From RGIG9115 sp045648165 (lineage in GTDB: Bacteria > Bacillota > Clostridia > UBA1381), in the NCBI GenBank assembly GCA_045648165.1, contig JAZRNL010000052.1, forward strand, positions 1 through 52,593: a stretch of 52,593 nucleotides of DNA. Reading direction: 5' to 3'. The notes below the pieces were generated by a model, which was not told the DNA's origin, searched no databases, and worked only from the letters and a program-made list of their open reading frames with translations. Positions 34,310-42,899 of the stretch are shown here, in pieces; position 1 is the stretch's first letter; the number at the start of each line of letters is the position of its first letter. The position numbers were made by a program, and so were the translations under genes.

Positions 34310-35164
34310 TTGGCTGATAACGTGTTTGAAAATATAAAGAATGGACGGTTTTCAAAAAGCCAGCAAAAAATTGCAGACTATATACTTTCTCATGAAAAAC
34401 AGGCGTTTGCTCTCACCGCCGCGGAGCTTGCAAAGGCAGCAGAAGTAAGTGAGGCTACGGTTGTGAGATTTGCAATGAGTCTTGGCTTTGACGGCTATCA
34501 TCACTTTCAGAAAAGCTTGACCGTTCAGGCTAAAAATCAACTTACTGCAGTTGAGCGTATGGAGCTTCTTTCCGAAAAGGGTAAAGGCAGTGATGTGATC
34601 AAAAGAGTTTTCAAAGCCGATATGGAAAAAATCGAGAAAACCATGACAGATTTGAACTATGATAACTTCAATACTGCGGTAGATGCCCTTGTGAATGCGA
34701 AGAATATATATATTGCAGGTGTGCGCAGTTCTGCGGCGCTTGTTACTTTTGCAGGCTTTTATTTCAATCTGTTGTTTGGTAATTGCCGGGCTATAACCGG
34801 TGCCGGTGGTGAGGATATAACAGAGCAGCTTTTCCATGCAGGTGAGGGGGATGTGGTACTTGGAATAAGTTTCCCGCGTTATTCGGCAGGTATGGTAAAG
34901 GCGATGGAATTTTCCAAAAACAGAGGTGCATTTGTCATTTCTCTTACCGATAGTGAGCGTTCTCCTATGGCGGACCATTCATCTTGCGTGCTTCTGGCAG
35001 AGAGTGATATGGATTCTTTTGCCGATTCACTGGTTGCACCTATGAGTGTGCTGAACGCCCTTATATTCGCAGTAGGATATTCTATGAAAACTACAACAAA
35101 AGCTATATTTGATGAGCTTGAAAATATATGGAAGGACTACGAAGTGTATGACTTCAAAAAATGA
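34310..35164 (+). CDS. RpiR/MurR-family transcriptional regulator
   Basis: A 284-residue regulator with an N-terminal helix-turn-helix domain (about 1-75, with LAKAAEVSEATVVRFAMSLGF) and a C-terminal SIS sugar-phosphate-binding domain (about 125-250, with NIYIAGVRSSAALV and VLGISFPRYSAGMV). The effector is probably a sugar phosphate, but none is indicated by the neighbours. I chose TTG at 34310 because GGAGAG ends eight bases before it; the GTG at 34301 would have no spacing. Confidence 0.88.
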   Translation: MADNVFENIKNGRFSKSQQKIADYILSHEKQAFALTAAELAKAAEVSEATVVRFAMSLGFDGYHHFQKSLTVQAKNQLTAVERMELLSEKGKGSDVIKRVFKADMEKIEKTMTDLNYDNFNTAVDALVNAKNIYIAGVRSSAALVTFAGFYFNLLFGNCRAITGAGGEDITEQLFHAGEGDVVLGISFPRYSAGMVKAMEFSKNRGAFVISLTDSERSPMADHSSCVLLAESDMDSFADSLVAPMSVLNALIFAVGYSMKTTTKAIFDELENIWKDYEVYDFKK

Positions 35165-36392
35165 TAGTATAGTTATCGTAGGCGGAGGCCCAGCAGGTAT
35201 GTTGGCAGGGATTTATGCTGCAGATAATTGTGATAATGTTATAATTATTGAAAAAAATAAATTTCTTGGCAGAAAGCTCAGGATAACGGGTAAAGGAAGA
35301 TGTAACATTACAAATTCTGCCGATATTGCCGACTTTTTTAAAAACATACCTGTAAATTCAAAGTTTCTTTATTCTGCTCTTTATTCCTTTACAAATGACA
35401 GTATAATAGAACTTCTGGAAAACTATGGCGTTAAAACAAAAGTGGAGAGAGGCGGAAGAGTTTTCCCCGTTTCCGATAATGCCAATCATGTTGCTGATGC
35501 CCTCTCAACAATCCTTAAAAAAAAGAATGTGGATATTATAAGGGACGAGGTAACAGAAGTTTATGCTTCTCAGGGGGAAGTAACGGGTGTTAAAGTTAAA
35601 TCCGGAAAGGAATACCCGGGCAAGGTTATTCTTGCCACAGGCGGTGTATCTTATCCCATAACGGGCTCTGACGGAAAAGGCCTTAAGATGGCAGAAAAGC
35701 TTGGACATACCATAACAGAGCTTAAAGCTTCGCTTGTGCCTGTAACCAGTAACGAGTCTTGGATTCGTCCTCTGTCGGGTCTTTCGCTTAGAAACGTTAA
35801 TCTCACAGTGTATGACGGCAAAAAAGAAATATTTTCCGAGCTCGGAGAAATGCTTTTTACCCATTTTGGTGTAAGCGGTCCCCTTGTACTCTCTGCATCG
35901 TCACATATGCGGAATATAAAAGACCATAGCTATAGGATGTGTATTGATTTGAAGCCCGGTCTTGATAAATCTAAGCTTGATGCAAGAATTCTCCGTGATT
36001 TTGAGGAAGAGCAAAATAAGGATATTATAAACGGTCTGGATAAGCTTCTTCCAAAAGCTTTAATTCCTGTGGTGATTTCAAAATCCGGGATTGATGAACG
36101 AAAAAAGATTAATAGCATAACAAAAGATGAAAGAGCTTCGCTTGTAAAAACAATAAAAGCTCTCCAGATAATTCCTTCCGGCTTCCGTCCCGTAAGTGAA
36201 GCAATAATCACATCCGGTGGAGTTAATGTTAAAGAAATCAATCCATCAACTATGGAATCTAAAATATATAAAAACTTGTATTTTGCAGGTGAAATGATAG
36301 ATGTAGATGCATATACAGGGGGATATAATCTCCAGATTGCATGGTCCACAGGTTATCTTGCAGGAATGGCAGCAGCAAATTTGTTGGAATAA
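35148..36392 (+). CDS. NAD(P)/FAD-dependent oxidoreductase, HI0933/BaiN-like family
   Basis: A 414-residue flavoprotein. The N-terminal dinucleotide fold reads IVIVGGGPAGMLAGIYAA, followed by KLRITGKGRCNITN, the hallmark of the HI0933 family, and a C-terminal FAD-closing segment FAGEMIDVDAYTGGYNLQIA. The physiological substrate of most members is unknown. ATG at 35148 overlaps the end of the regulator gene by 17 bases, so the two are coupled. Confidence 0.9.
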   Translation: MTSKNDSIVIVGGGPAGMLAGIYAADNCDNVIIIEKNKFLGRKLRITGKGRCNITNSADIADFFKNIPVNSKFLYSALYSFTNDSIIELLENYGVKTKVERGGRVFPVSDNANHVADALSTILKKKNVDIIRDEVTEVYASQGEVTGVKVKSGKEYPGKVILATGGVSYPITGSDGKGLKMAEKLGHTITELKASLVPVTSNESWIRPLSGLSLRNVNLTVYDGKKEIFSELGEMLFTHFGVSGPLVLSASSHMRNIKDHSYRMCIDLKPGLDKSKLDARILRDFEEEQNKDIINGLDKLLPKALIPVVISKSGIDERKKINSITKDERASLVKTIKALQIIPSGFRPVSEAIITSGGVNVKEINPSTMESKIYKNLYFAGEMIDVDAYTGGYNLQIAWSTGYLAGMAAANLLE

Positions 36393-36421
36393 TTAAAATA
36401 AATCCTTCAGGAGGTATGGGT

Positions 36422-36943
36422 ATGAGTGGCCTTATTCATATTTATTGCGGCGACGGCAAGGGTAAAACCACTGCTGCTACAGGTCTTGCAGTAAGATGTG
36501 CAGGTTCCGGGAAAAAGGTGGTTTTTGCTCAGTTTTTAAAAGATGGTTGTTCTTCTGAAATCGGAGTTTTAAAAAAAATCGACAATATAGAAATCTGCGT
36601 TTGTTGCAAACCACACGGATTTGTCATAAATATGTCGGACCTGGAGAGGGAAGAAACTAAATGCGATTTCAGTGAGCTTTTGAATAAATCTCTCACTATG
36701 GCAAGATGCGGAGCAGATATGCTTGTTTTAGATGAGATAGTTTCTTCCTGCAATCTTGAAATTGTTAATGAAAAATCCGTTTTGGAATTTCTTAAAAATA
36801 AACCGGCGGGACTTGAAGTGGTGCTTACGGGGCGCGACCCTTCGCCTGAACTTCTTGAACTTGCGGACTATGTGACGGAAATGAAAAAAATAAAGCACCC
36901 ATTCGATAAAGGAACATCCGCACGAAAGGGTATAGAATACTAA
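36422..36943 (+). CDS. cobO: cob(I)yrinic acid a,c-diamide adenosyltransferase (CobO/BtuR type)
   Basis: A 173-residue ATP:corrinoid adenosyltransferase. The P-loop reads GDGKGKTTAATGLAVR near residue 9; MLVLDEIVSS is the Walker B-like strand and VVLTGRDPSPEL is a family motif. It makes the coenzyme form of B12. I chose ATG at 36422 because AGGAGG lies seven bases upstream. No other cobalamin gene or riboswitch is visible, so it may serve salvage. Confidence 0.9.
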   Translation: MSGLIHIYCGDGKGKTTAATGLAVRCAGSGKKVVFAQFLKDGCSSEIGVLKKIDNIEICVCCKPHGFVINMSDLEREETKCDFSELLNKSLTMARCGADMLVLDEIVSSCNLEIVNEKSVLEFLKNKPAGLEVVLTGRDPSPELLELADYVTEMKKIKHPFDKGTSARKGIEY

Positions 36944-36970
36944 AAAAATGAGGGTTAACCTCATTTTTTT
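36942..36970. terminator. bidirectional terminator between cobO and niaR
   Basis: Seven A plus TGAGG pair with CCTCA plus seven T around loop GTTAA. It serves both convergent genes and overlaps the stop codons region of both. Confidence 0.9.
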
Positions 36971-37508
36971 ATGTCTTAAGCTTATCAGGTTCATACTTTG
37001 TAAGTGGTGCAAGAAATCCTTCTTCTTTAAGCTTTTTTGCGATTCTCTCTATGGTTTCTGAATCGTTTGCAGTTACTGTATGATAGTGGTAGCCTGATGT
37101 TACATTTTTTAGAAGTGTTGATTTTCCTGCGGCGAGATTTTTAAGAAAAATCTGAATATCGTTACGCGTTCTTATATCCATTCTGCCGGTTACAATTCCA
37201 TATAGCTTATGGTTTATAAAAACATCTTCAACCACGCCGCCGAGGTCTATAATCAGGTTAAGCTCCCGCTCTACATCCTCGTCAGAATGTATCACCTTAA
37301 AAACACGCTCAAAGGGGTTTATACCTTCGAGTACATAACCTTTTGAAAGGGGCGTGATTTTAATTCCGTCCTCACGGAGTTTTGCTACATCTTTTACAAT
37401 AATCTGACGGCTCACACCAAATTTTTCTGCAAGGATAGCAGCAGGTACGGGTCTTTCTGCGGATGAAAGAAAATCCATAATTCCCTTTCGTCTGTTTTCA
37501 CATTTCAT
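36969..37508 (-). CDS. niaR: NiaR-type transcription repressor (HTH_11 and 3H domains)
   Basis: A 179-residue niacin-responsive repressor of NAD synthesis. The N-terminal winged helix (about 1-60) contains LAEKFGVSRQIIVKDVAKLRE. The C-terminal 3H domain keeps H74, E82, H141 and H143; the spacing equals that of the metal ligands that I recall for the Thermotoga maritima protein. It is the last gene of nadB-nadC-niaR and likely controls both nad transcripts through the operators at 39698-39763. Confidence 0.93.
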   Translation of the reverse strand: MKCENRRKGIMDFLSSAERPVPAAILAEKFGVSRQIIVKDVAKLREDGIKITPLSKGYVLEGINPFERVFKVIHSDEDVERELNLIIDLGGVVEDVFINHKLYGIVTGRMDIRTRNDIQIFLKNLAAGKSTLLKNVTSGYHYHTVTANDSETIERIAKKLKEEGFLAPLTKYEPDKLKT

Positions 37509-37520
37509 AGACCTGCCTCC

Positions 37521-38375
37521 TTATATGCTGTGGAGATTTTTAAGTGAAAGGTCAAGAATGGGTGATGAGTGTGTAAGTGCTCCGCTTGAAATGTAGTCAA
37601 CACCAAGGTCAGTAAGTGCGGCAATATTTTCTTTTGTAACATTGCCCGAAACCTCAACCTCTGCACGGCCGTTTATATAGTCCATAGCTTTTTTTATTTC
37701 CTCATGGCTCATATTATCAAGCATAATAATATCCGCTCCGGCTTCAACTGCTTCAACAACCATATCAAAGTTTTCAACCTCAACTTCAATTTTTCTGACG
37801 AATGGTGCATATGACTTTGCCATTGTAACAGCTTCTTTTACTCCGCCTGCGGCACCTATGTGATTATCCTTAAGAAGTACACCGTCTGAAAGATTGTAGC
37901 GATGATTGCATCCTCCGCCCACTCTTACTGAGTACTTTTCAAAAATTCTGTTGTTAGGTGTTGTTTTTCTTGTGTCGAGGAGAGTGGTTTTACATCCCTC
38001 AAGAAGTTTTGCTACATTTCGTGTATAGGTTGCGATACCACTCATTCTCTGAAGATAATTAAGGGCAGTACGCTCACCTGAAAGAAGAACACGTATATCG
38101 CCACGGATTTTTGCAATAAGTTCACCTTTTTTAATATCCTTACCATCTTCGGCATAGAAAGTGATTTCAGTTTTTTCATCAAGAAGCTTGAAAACTCTTT
38201 CAAAAACCTGAATTCCGCAAAGTACTCCGTCTTCTTTGCATATAAGGTCAACCTCGCCTGCTTTCTCTTCAGGCATAACACTGTTTGTGGATACATCCTC
38301 ACTTGTGATGTCTTCGTCAAGTGCACCGAGGATTAATGGATCTACCTTTAATTTAAGAGTTGCTTTATCAAACAT
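37521..38375 (-). CDS. nadC: nicotinate-nucleotide diphosphorylase (carboxylating)
   Basis: A 284-residue quinolinate phosphoribosyltransferase that makes nicotinate mononucleotide. Motifs include LLDTRKTTPNNRIFEKYSVRVGGG and HRYNLSDGVLLKDNH, with IIMLDNM and ISSGALTHS in the barrel. Its start overlaps the end of nadB by eight bases, and niaR follows after 12 bases. Confidence 0.96.
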   Translation of the reverse strand: MFDKATLKLKVDPLILGALDEDITSEDVSTNSVMPEEKAGEVDLICKEDGVLCGIQVFERVFKLLDEKTEITFYAEDGKDIKKGELIAKIRGDIRVLLSGERTALNYLQRMSGIATYTRNVAKLLEGCKTTLLDTRKTTPNNRIFEKYSVRVGGGCNHRYNLSDGVLLKDNHIGAAGGVKEAVTMAKSYAPFVRKIEVEVENFDMVVEAVEAGADIIMLDNMSHEEIKKAMDYINGRAEVEVSGNVTKENIAALTDLGVDYISSGALTHSSPILDLSLKNLHSI

Positions 38376-39648
38376 TTTTATTTTTCCTCCTTATCTCTTC
38401 AAGTACGAGTTTTTTATATTCTTCTTCAAGCTTTTTCCTGTTTGCATAAGGTTTTAGGTCAGTTACCGGCAAGGTTTTTTTGCCTTTGGGATTTTCAGTT
38501 ATTTCAATTGCGGCACGTTTTGCAAAAACCAAGCTTTCAAGAAGTGAATTGCTTGCAAGTCTGTTCTTTCCATGAACGCCATTGCAGGCATTTTCTCCTA
38601 CAGCATAGAGTCTTTCCATTGATGTTCTGCTACTGTGGTCAACCTTTATTCCTCCCATAAAATAATGCTGAGCAGGAACTACAGGGATACACTCTTTTCT
38701 TACATCAAAGTTTTTTTCTGCGCAGTGATTTACGATATTGGGAAAGTGGCTGGTCAGCTCTTCGTCTGGTATTGTGCGAAGGTCCTCCCATACATAGTCC
38801 GTTCCGTCCTTTTCCATTTGTTCATGAATGGCGGCGGTAAGACGGTCTCTCGGCAAAAGCTCATTTACAAATCTTTGGTAATTTTTGTTGTAAAGCTTTG
38901 CGCCCTCGCCTCTCACCGACTCCGATATAAGAAAACTTCGCTCGTCTGAGTTGTCGGAATACAGTGTGGTGGGGTGGATTTGTATGTAGTCTAAATTTTG
39001 AGTTTCAATATTATGTTTAAGGGCAATTGCAACAGAATCTCCGGTCAGGTGCTTGTAGTTAGTGGAGTGCTTGAATAGCCCGCCTATTCCTCCGCAGGCA
39101 AGCACTGTATATTCCGCACACACCGTTTCGATGTGCCCGTCAGGGAGTGCAATAACAGCTCCGTAACATTCATTTTCCTCGCTGATTATATCAAGAAGTG
39201 TGGTGTTCTCCATAATGGTAATGTTGTTACGGCTATTCGCTTCGTTCAAAAGCTTTTGAGTAATCTCTTTGCCTGTAACGTCCTGATGGAAGAGTATACG
39301 AGGATTTGAATGTGCACCTTCCTTTGTGAAGTGGAAACTGCCGTCGGAATTTCTGGTAAAATCTGTACCGTAGCTTATAAGGTCTGAAATTACATCCTGT
39401 GAGGAATTAATCATAATTTCCACACTTTTTTTATCGTTTTCGAAATGCCCTGCTTTCATAGTATCATCAAAGAAGGCTTGAAAATCATTTTCGTCTCTCA
39501 AAACACATATCCCGCCCTGTGCAAGCCATGAATCGCTTTTGATTGCGGTGGATTTTGTGATTATTGTAATTTTTTTGTCGGCAGGCAGGTGAAGTGCGCA
39601 GTACAGACCTGAACAACCGGTTCCCGCTATAAGTATATCAGTATTCAT
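38368..39648 (-). CDS. nadB: L-aspartate oxidase
   Basis: A 426-residue flavoenzyme that converts aspartate to iminoaspartate for quinolinate synthesis. The FAD motif is DILIAGTGCSGLYCALHLP; SWLAQGGICVL and HPTTLY are typical of the succinate dehydrogenase flavoprotein superfamily, and HYFMGGIKVDHSSRTSMERLYAVGE is diagnostic. The protein is about 100 residues shorter than E. coli NadB and lacks most of the C-terminal helical domain, as in other clostridia. GGAGG precedes the ATG. Confidence 0.95.
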   Translation of the reverse strand: MNTDILIAGTGCSGLYCALHLPADKKITIITKSTAIKSDSWLAQGGICVLRDENDFQAFFDDTMKAGHFENDKKSVEIMINSSQDVISDLISYGTDFTRNSDGSFHFTKEGAHSNPRILFHQDVTGKEITQKLLNEANSRNNITIMENTTLLDIISEENECYGAVIALPDGHIETVCAEYTVLACGGIGGLFKHSTNYKHLTGDSVAIALKHNIETQNLDYIQIHPTTLYSDNSDERSFLISESVRGEGAKLYNKNYQRFVNELLPRDRLTAAIHEQMEKDGTDYVWEDLRTIPDEELTSHFPNIVNHCAEKNFDVRKECIPVVPAQHYFMGGIKVDHSSRTSMERLYAVGENACNGVHGKNRLASNSLLESLVFAKRAAIEITENPKGKKTLPVTDLKPYANRKKLEEEYKKLVLEEIRRKNKNV

Positions 39649-39691
39649 ACTTCCTCCGTCAAAATGCAGTAAATTTTATGGTTACATCAGG

Positions 39692-39779
39692 ATTATAACA
39701 CAAAAGTTTACACATTTCAATACAGCTGTAAACTTTTGTGTCAACTTTTGTTGACTTTTGTGTAATAATAATTTATAAT
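39692..39779. promoter_or_regulatory. divergent nadB/nadA promoters with NiaR-type operator array
   Basis: Reverse strand: TTGAAA (39720-39715), 17 bp, TATAAT (39697-39692) for nadB. Forward strand: TTGACT (39751-39756), 17 bp, TATAAT (39774-39779) for nadA. A perfect 15-bp inverted repeat, ACACAAAAGTTTACA at 39698-39712 and its complement at 39727-39741, is followed by GTCAACTTTTGTTGAC (39740-39755). ACTTTTG recurs at 39732, 39744 and 39754. The repeats fill the nadB spacer and cover the nadA -35 box. Confidence 0.85.
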
Positions 39780-39802
39780 GGGTGTATATTGGAGGAATAA
39801 TT

Positions 39803-40726
39803 ATGTTTAATATACAACTTTTGCAAAGCGAAATAATAAAACTAAAAAAACAAAACGATATTTGTATCCTCGCACATGCATATCAGACTCATGATATTCT
39901 TGAAGTTGCAGACTACGTTGGGGATTCTTTCGGCTTAAGTGAGCAGGCGGCGTCTGCTCCTCATAAAAATGTTCTTATGTGCGGAGTAAGGTTTATGGCA
40001 GAAACTGCAAAAATACTATCGCCGCATAAGAGAGTGTTTGTGTCGCATCCCCGGGCAGGATGCCCCATGGCGGAGCAGCTTACGGTTTCAGAACTCATAG
40101 AGCTTAAAGAAAAGCATCCAGGATGTGCCGTTGTTGCATATATTAACACAACTGCAGAGCTCAAAACTCTTTGCGATGTGTGTGTAACCTCTGCCTCTGC
40201 TCTGTCAGTTGTTAAGAATATTCCGAATAAAGACATCCTTTTTATTCCTGATTGCAATCTTGGTTCATGGCTCCAAAAAAAGGTTCCGGAAAAGAATTTC
40301 CATTTTATAAAGGGCGGATGTCCTGTACATATGCAAATAACTTCTGATGATGTTAAAAAAGCAAAAGAGGCTTATCCTGATGCACTTTTGCTTGTTCATC
40401 CCGAGTGCATTAAAGAAGTAACTGAGAGTGCCGACTACGCAGGAAGTACAACGGGTATACTTAAATTTGTAAAAAACAGCGACAATAAGTCTTTTATTAT
40501 CGGAACCGACAACAGTATTGTTCAACATCTTCAATTTGAATATCCGGATAAGAACTTTTATCCGCTTTCAAAGAGATGTATCTGTAACGATATGCGACTG
40601 ACTACCTTAGTTGATGTTTATAAATGCGTAAAGGATTTAAAGGGTGAAGAAATAATCCTTTCTGATGATATTATAACAAAGGCAAAGGCATCTATAGATG
40701 CTATGCTTCAGCTTGGAAAGTCTTGA
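39803..40726 (+). CDS. nadA: quinolinate synthase
   Basis: A 307-residue [4Fe-4S] enzyme that joins iminoaspartate and dihydroxyacetone phosphate. Family landmarks are ILAHAYQTHDILEVADYVGDS near the N-terminus, MCGVRFMAETAKIL with the first cluster cysteine, PDCNLGSW, HPEC and CICNDM. I chose ATG at 39803 because GGAGGAAT lies upstream; the GTG at 39782 falls at the probable transcription start. It diverges from nadB. Confidence 0.95.
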   Translation: MFNIQLLQSEIIKLKKQNDICILAHAYQTHDILEVADYVGDSFGLSEQAASAPHKNVLMCGVRFMAETAKILSPHKRVFVSHPRAGCPMAEQLTVSELIELKEKHPGCAVVAYINTTAELKTLCDVCVTSASALSVVKNIPNKDILFIPDCNLGSWLQKKVPEKNFHFIKGGCPVHMQITSDDVKKAKEAYPDALLLVHPECIKEVTESADYAGSTTGILKFVKNSDNKSFIIGTDNSIVQHLQFEYPDKNFYPLSKRCICNDMRLTTLVDVYKCVKDLKGEEIILSDDIITKAKASIDAMLQLGKS

Positions 40727-40751
40727 CAAACGGGCTGTTTCGGGTTATACT
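40723..40751 (+). promoter_or_regulatory. promoter of the methyltransferase-miaA unit
   Basis: TTGACA (40723-40728) is embedded in the last codons of nadA, followed by a 17-bp spacer and TATACT (40746-40751). No terminator separates it from nadA. Confidence 0.75.
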
Positions 40752-40788
40752 TGTGTATATATGATTTACAGGAAGGATATTAATATAT

Positions 40789-41661
40789 ATGTGGCTTGCA
40801 GATAAATGGGCGGATTACCGCCTTATTGACAGCGCAGACGGAGAAAAACTTGAATTTTGGGGTGATTACCTGTTAAGACGTCCCGATCCTCAGGCGGTAT
40901 GGACTCTTAAATCCGAAAAAAAGCTTTGGAATGAAACCGATGCAACATATCACCGCTCAAAAAGCGGCGGCGGCAGCTGGGAATTTTTCAATAAAAAGCT
41001 TCCCGAGCGCTGGACGGTTAATTATCAAAATCTCACATTCAATATTAAGCCTATGGGCTTTAAGCACACCGGTCTTTTCCCCGAACAGGCAGTTAACTGG
41101 GACTGGTTTTCGTCGCTTATAAAAAATGCAAATAAACCGATTAAGGTGCTTAACCTTTTTGCCTATACAGGTGGTGCGAGCGTTGCGGCTCTTTCTGCAG
41201 GTGCAGATGTTGTTCATGTAGATGCATCAAAGGGTATGGTAACTTGGGCAAAAGAGAATGTTGTATCCTCAGGACTTGGGGATAGAAGCATACGCTATAT
41301 GGTTGACGATGTTAAAAAGTTTGTAAAACGTGAAATCCGTCGCGGGAATAAGTATGACGGAATAATTATGGACCCCCCATCATATGGCAGAGGCCCCGGC
41401 GGTGAGGTATGGAAAATTGAGGATGAGCTTTATCCTCTTGTATGCGACTGTATGGAAATTATGTCGGACGAGCCTTTGTTTTTTCTCATAAATTCCTATA
41501 CAACGGGGCTTTCTGCATGCATACTTGAAAATGTTCTTAAGCTCACTGTGGGCAGAAAGTTCGGCGGAAGGGTTTCTGCCGACGAAATCGGGCTTCCGAT
41601 TGAAGCATCAAAACTGCCACTGCCCTGTGGGATTAGCGGCAGATGGGAGAGGTCAGAATGA
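40789..41661 (+). CDS. class I SAM-dependent methyltransferase, RlmI/RlmK-like
   Basis: A 290-residue methyltransferase. The SAM motif reads VLNLFAYTGGASVAALSAGA (about 120-140), and motif IV is IIMDPPSYGRG (about 198-208), as in 23S rRNA (cytosine or guanine) methyltransferases of the PF10672 group. It lacks an N-terminal PUA domain, so the exact target base is not known. AGGAAGGA lies upstream of the ATG. Its TGA overlaps the ATG of miaA. Confidence 0.85.
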   Translation: MWLADKWADYRLIDSADGEKLEFWGDYLLRRPDPQAVWTLKSEKKLWNETDATYHRSKSGGGSWEFFNKKLPERWTVNYQNLTFNIKPMGFKHTGLFPEQAVNWDWFSSLIKNANKPIKVLNLFAYTGGASVAALSAGADVVHVDASKGMVTWAKENVVSSGLGDRSIRYMVDDVKKFVKREIRRGNKYDGIIMDPPSYGRGPGGEVWKIEDELYPLVCDCMEIMSDEPLFFLINSYTTGLSACILENVLKLTVGRKFGGRVSADEIGLPIEASKLPLPCGISGRWERSE

Positions 41662-42590
41662 TGAAAATACCTGTTTTAGCGGTTTGCGGGCCCACAGCAT
41701 CTGGGAAAACGACTCTGGCGGTTGAACTTGCAAAGCGTTTTGACGGTGAGGTTGTTTCGTCAGACAGTATGCAGATATATAAGGATATGAATATCGGAAC
41801 TGCAAAGCCTACTGAGGAAGAAAAGCAGGGCGTTGTGCATCATATGCTTGATGTAATTGAAATTGACTGTAATTTCAGTGTAAGCGACTACTGTGATATG
41901 GCGCATAGAATTATAGGAGATATTCATAACAGGGGCAAGCTTCCTGTGATTGCAGGTGGAACCGGTCTGTATGTTGATTCCCTCCTTAACGACATTGATT
42001 TTAATTCCGGCGAAAGCCGAAGGGATGTTCGTGAAATGTTTTCGGGATATTCACCATCAGAGCTTTATGAAATGCTTGAATTAAAAGACCCGGAAGCTGC
42101 GGAAACAATCCATATGAATAATGTGAAACGTGTTATTAGAGCTCTCGAGCATATAGAACTAACAGGTGAAAAGTTTTCTGAATATAAGAAAAAAGCCGCT
42201 GGGAGAGATAGTCGATACAATCCTCTTATCCTATTTATTGATTGGGACAGAGAGGAGCTTTACAAGCGCATTAATAAACGGGTTGATATAATGGTTGATT
42301 CGGGTCTTTTAGATGAAGCCCGTAGGATATACGATATTGGGTACGACAGAAGCCTTACTTCTATGTGTGCTATCGGTTACAAAGAGCTTTTTGAATACTT
42401 TGACGGCAATTTAAGCATAGATGAGGCAATAGAAAGCATAAAACAGAACTCCCGTAGGTATGCGAAACGCCAACTTACTTGGTTCAGACGTAACAATGAT
42501 TTGTGTATGCTGAGCCCTTATGAAAATATAACTGAAGTTGCGGCAGAAAAAGTTAAGAAATGGCTGAAGGAGCAGAACTCAAATGGATAA
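41658..42590 (+). CDS. miaA: tRNA dimethylallyltransferase
   Basis: A 310-residue enzyme that adds a dimethylallyl group to A37 of tRNAs reading UNN codons. The P-loop is CGPTASGKTTLAVELAKRF, followed by VVSSDSMQIYKDMNIGTAKP, VIAGGTGLYVDSLL and RYAKRQLTWFRR, all diagnostic. ATG at 41658 follows GAGAGG and overlaps the previous stop codon (ATGA). Confidence 0.96.
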   Translation: MMKIPVLAVCGPTASGKTTLAVELAKRFDGEVVSSDSMQIYKDMNIGTAKPTEEEKQGVVHHMLDVIEIDCNFSVSDYCDMAHRIIGDIHNRGKLPVIAGGTGLYVDSLLNDIDFNSGESRRDVREMFSGYSPSELYEMLELKDPEAAETIHMNNVKRVIRALEHIELTGEKFSEYKKKAAGRDSRYNPLILFIDWDREELYKRINKRVDIMVDSGLLDEARRIYDIGYDRSLTSMCAIGYKELFEYFDGNLSIDEAIESIKQNSRRYAKRQLTWFRRNNDLCMLSPYENITEVAAEKVKKWLKEQNSNG

Positions 42591-42837
42591 ATACACATAT
42601 AAAACAAGGGGAGTATGCAGTGCAGAAATAACCTTTGAATCTGATGGAGAAATTGTAAAAAATATAAGATTTCGAGGAGGATGTAACGGGAATACACAGG
42701 GGATTGCAGCTCTTGCAGATGGTATGAGAGCTGAGGAGCTTGTGGATAGGCTTCTCGGCACCGATTGTAACGGACGTGGTACATCTTGCCCTGATCAGCT
42801 TGCAAAAGCCATAAAGCAGAATATTCTTGATAAATAA
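42583..42837 (+). CDS. TSCPD domain-containing protein (TIGR03905 type)
   Basis: An 84-residue protein with TRGVCSAEITFESDGEIVKN at the start, FRGGCNGNTQGIAALADGM in the middle and GTSCPDQLAKAI near the end. The TSCPD motif also occurs at the end of class II ribonucleotide reductases, but the function of the stand-alone form is unknown. It overlaps miaA by eight bases; AAGGAG lies before the ATG. Confidence 0.9.
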   Translation: MDKYTYKTRGVCSAEITFESDGEIVKNIRFRGGCNGNTQGIAALADGMRAEELVDRLLGTDCNGRGTSCPDQLAKAIKQNILDK

Positions 42838-42860
42838 AACTAAAAGTAATAATATTTATA

Positions 42861-42892
42861 AACCTTCATATAATATACAGGATATGGAGGTT
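42861..42892 (+). terminator. terminator-like hairpin that contains the GerMN gene ribosome site
   Basis: AACCTTCATAT (42861-42871) pairs with ATATGGAGGTT (42882-42892) over 11 bp with one G-U pair, and TTTTTT follows. The right arm contains the GGAGG that serves the TTG start at 42900. Confidence 0.65.
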
Positions 42893-42899
42893 TTTTATT

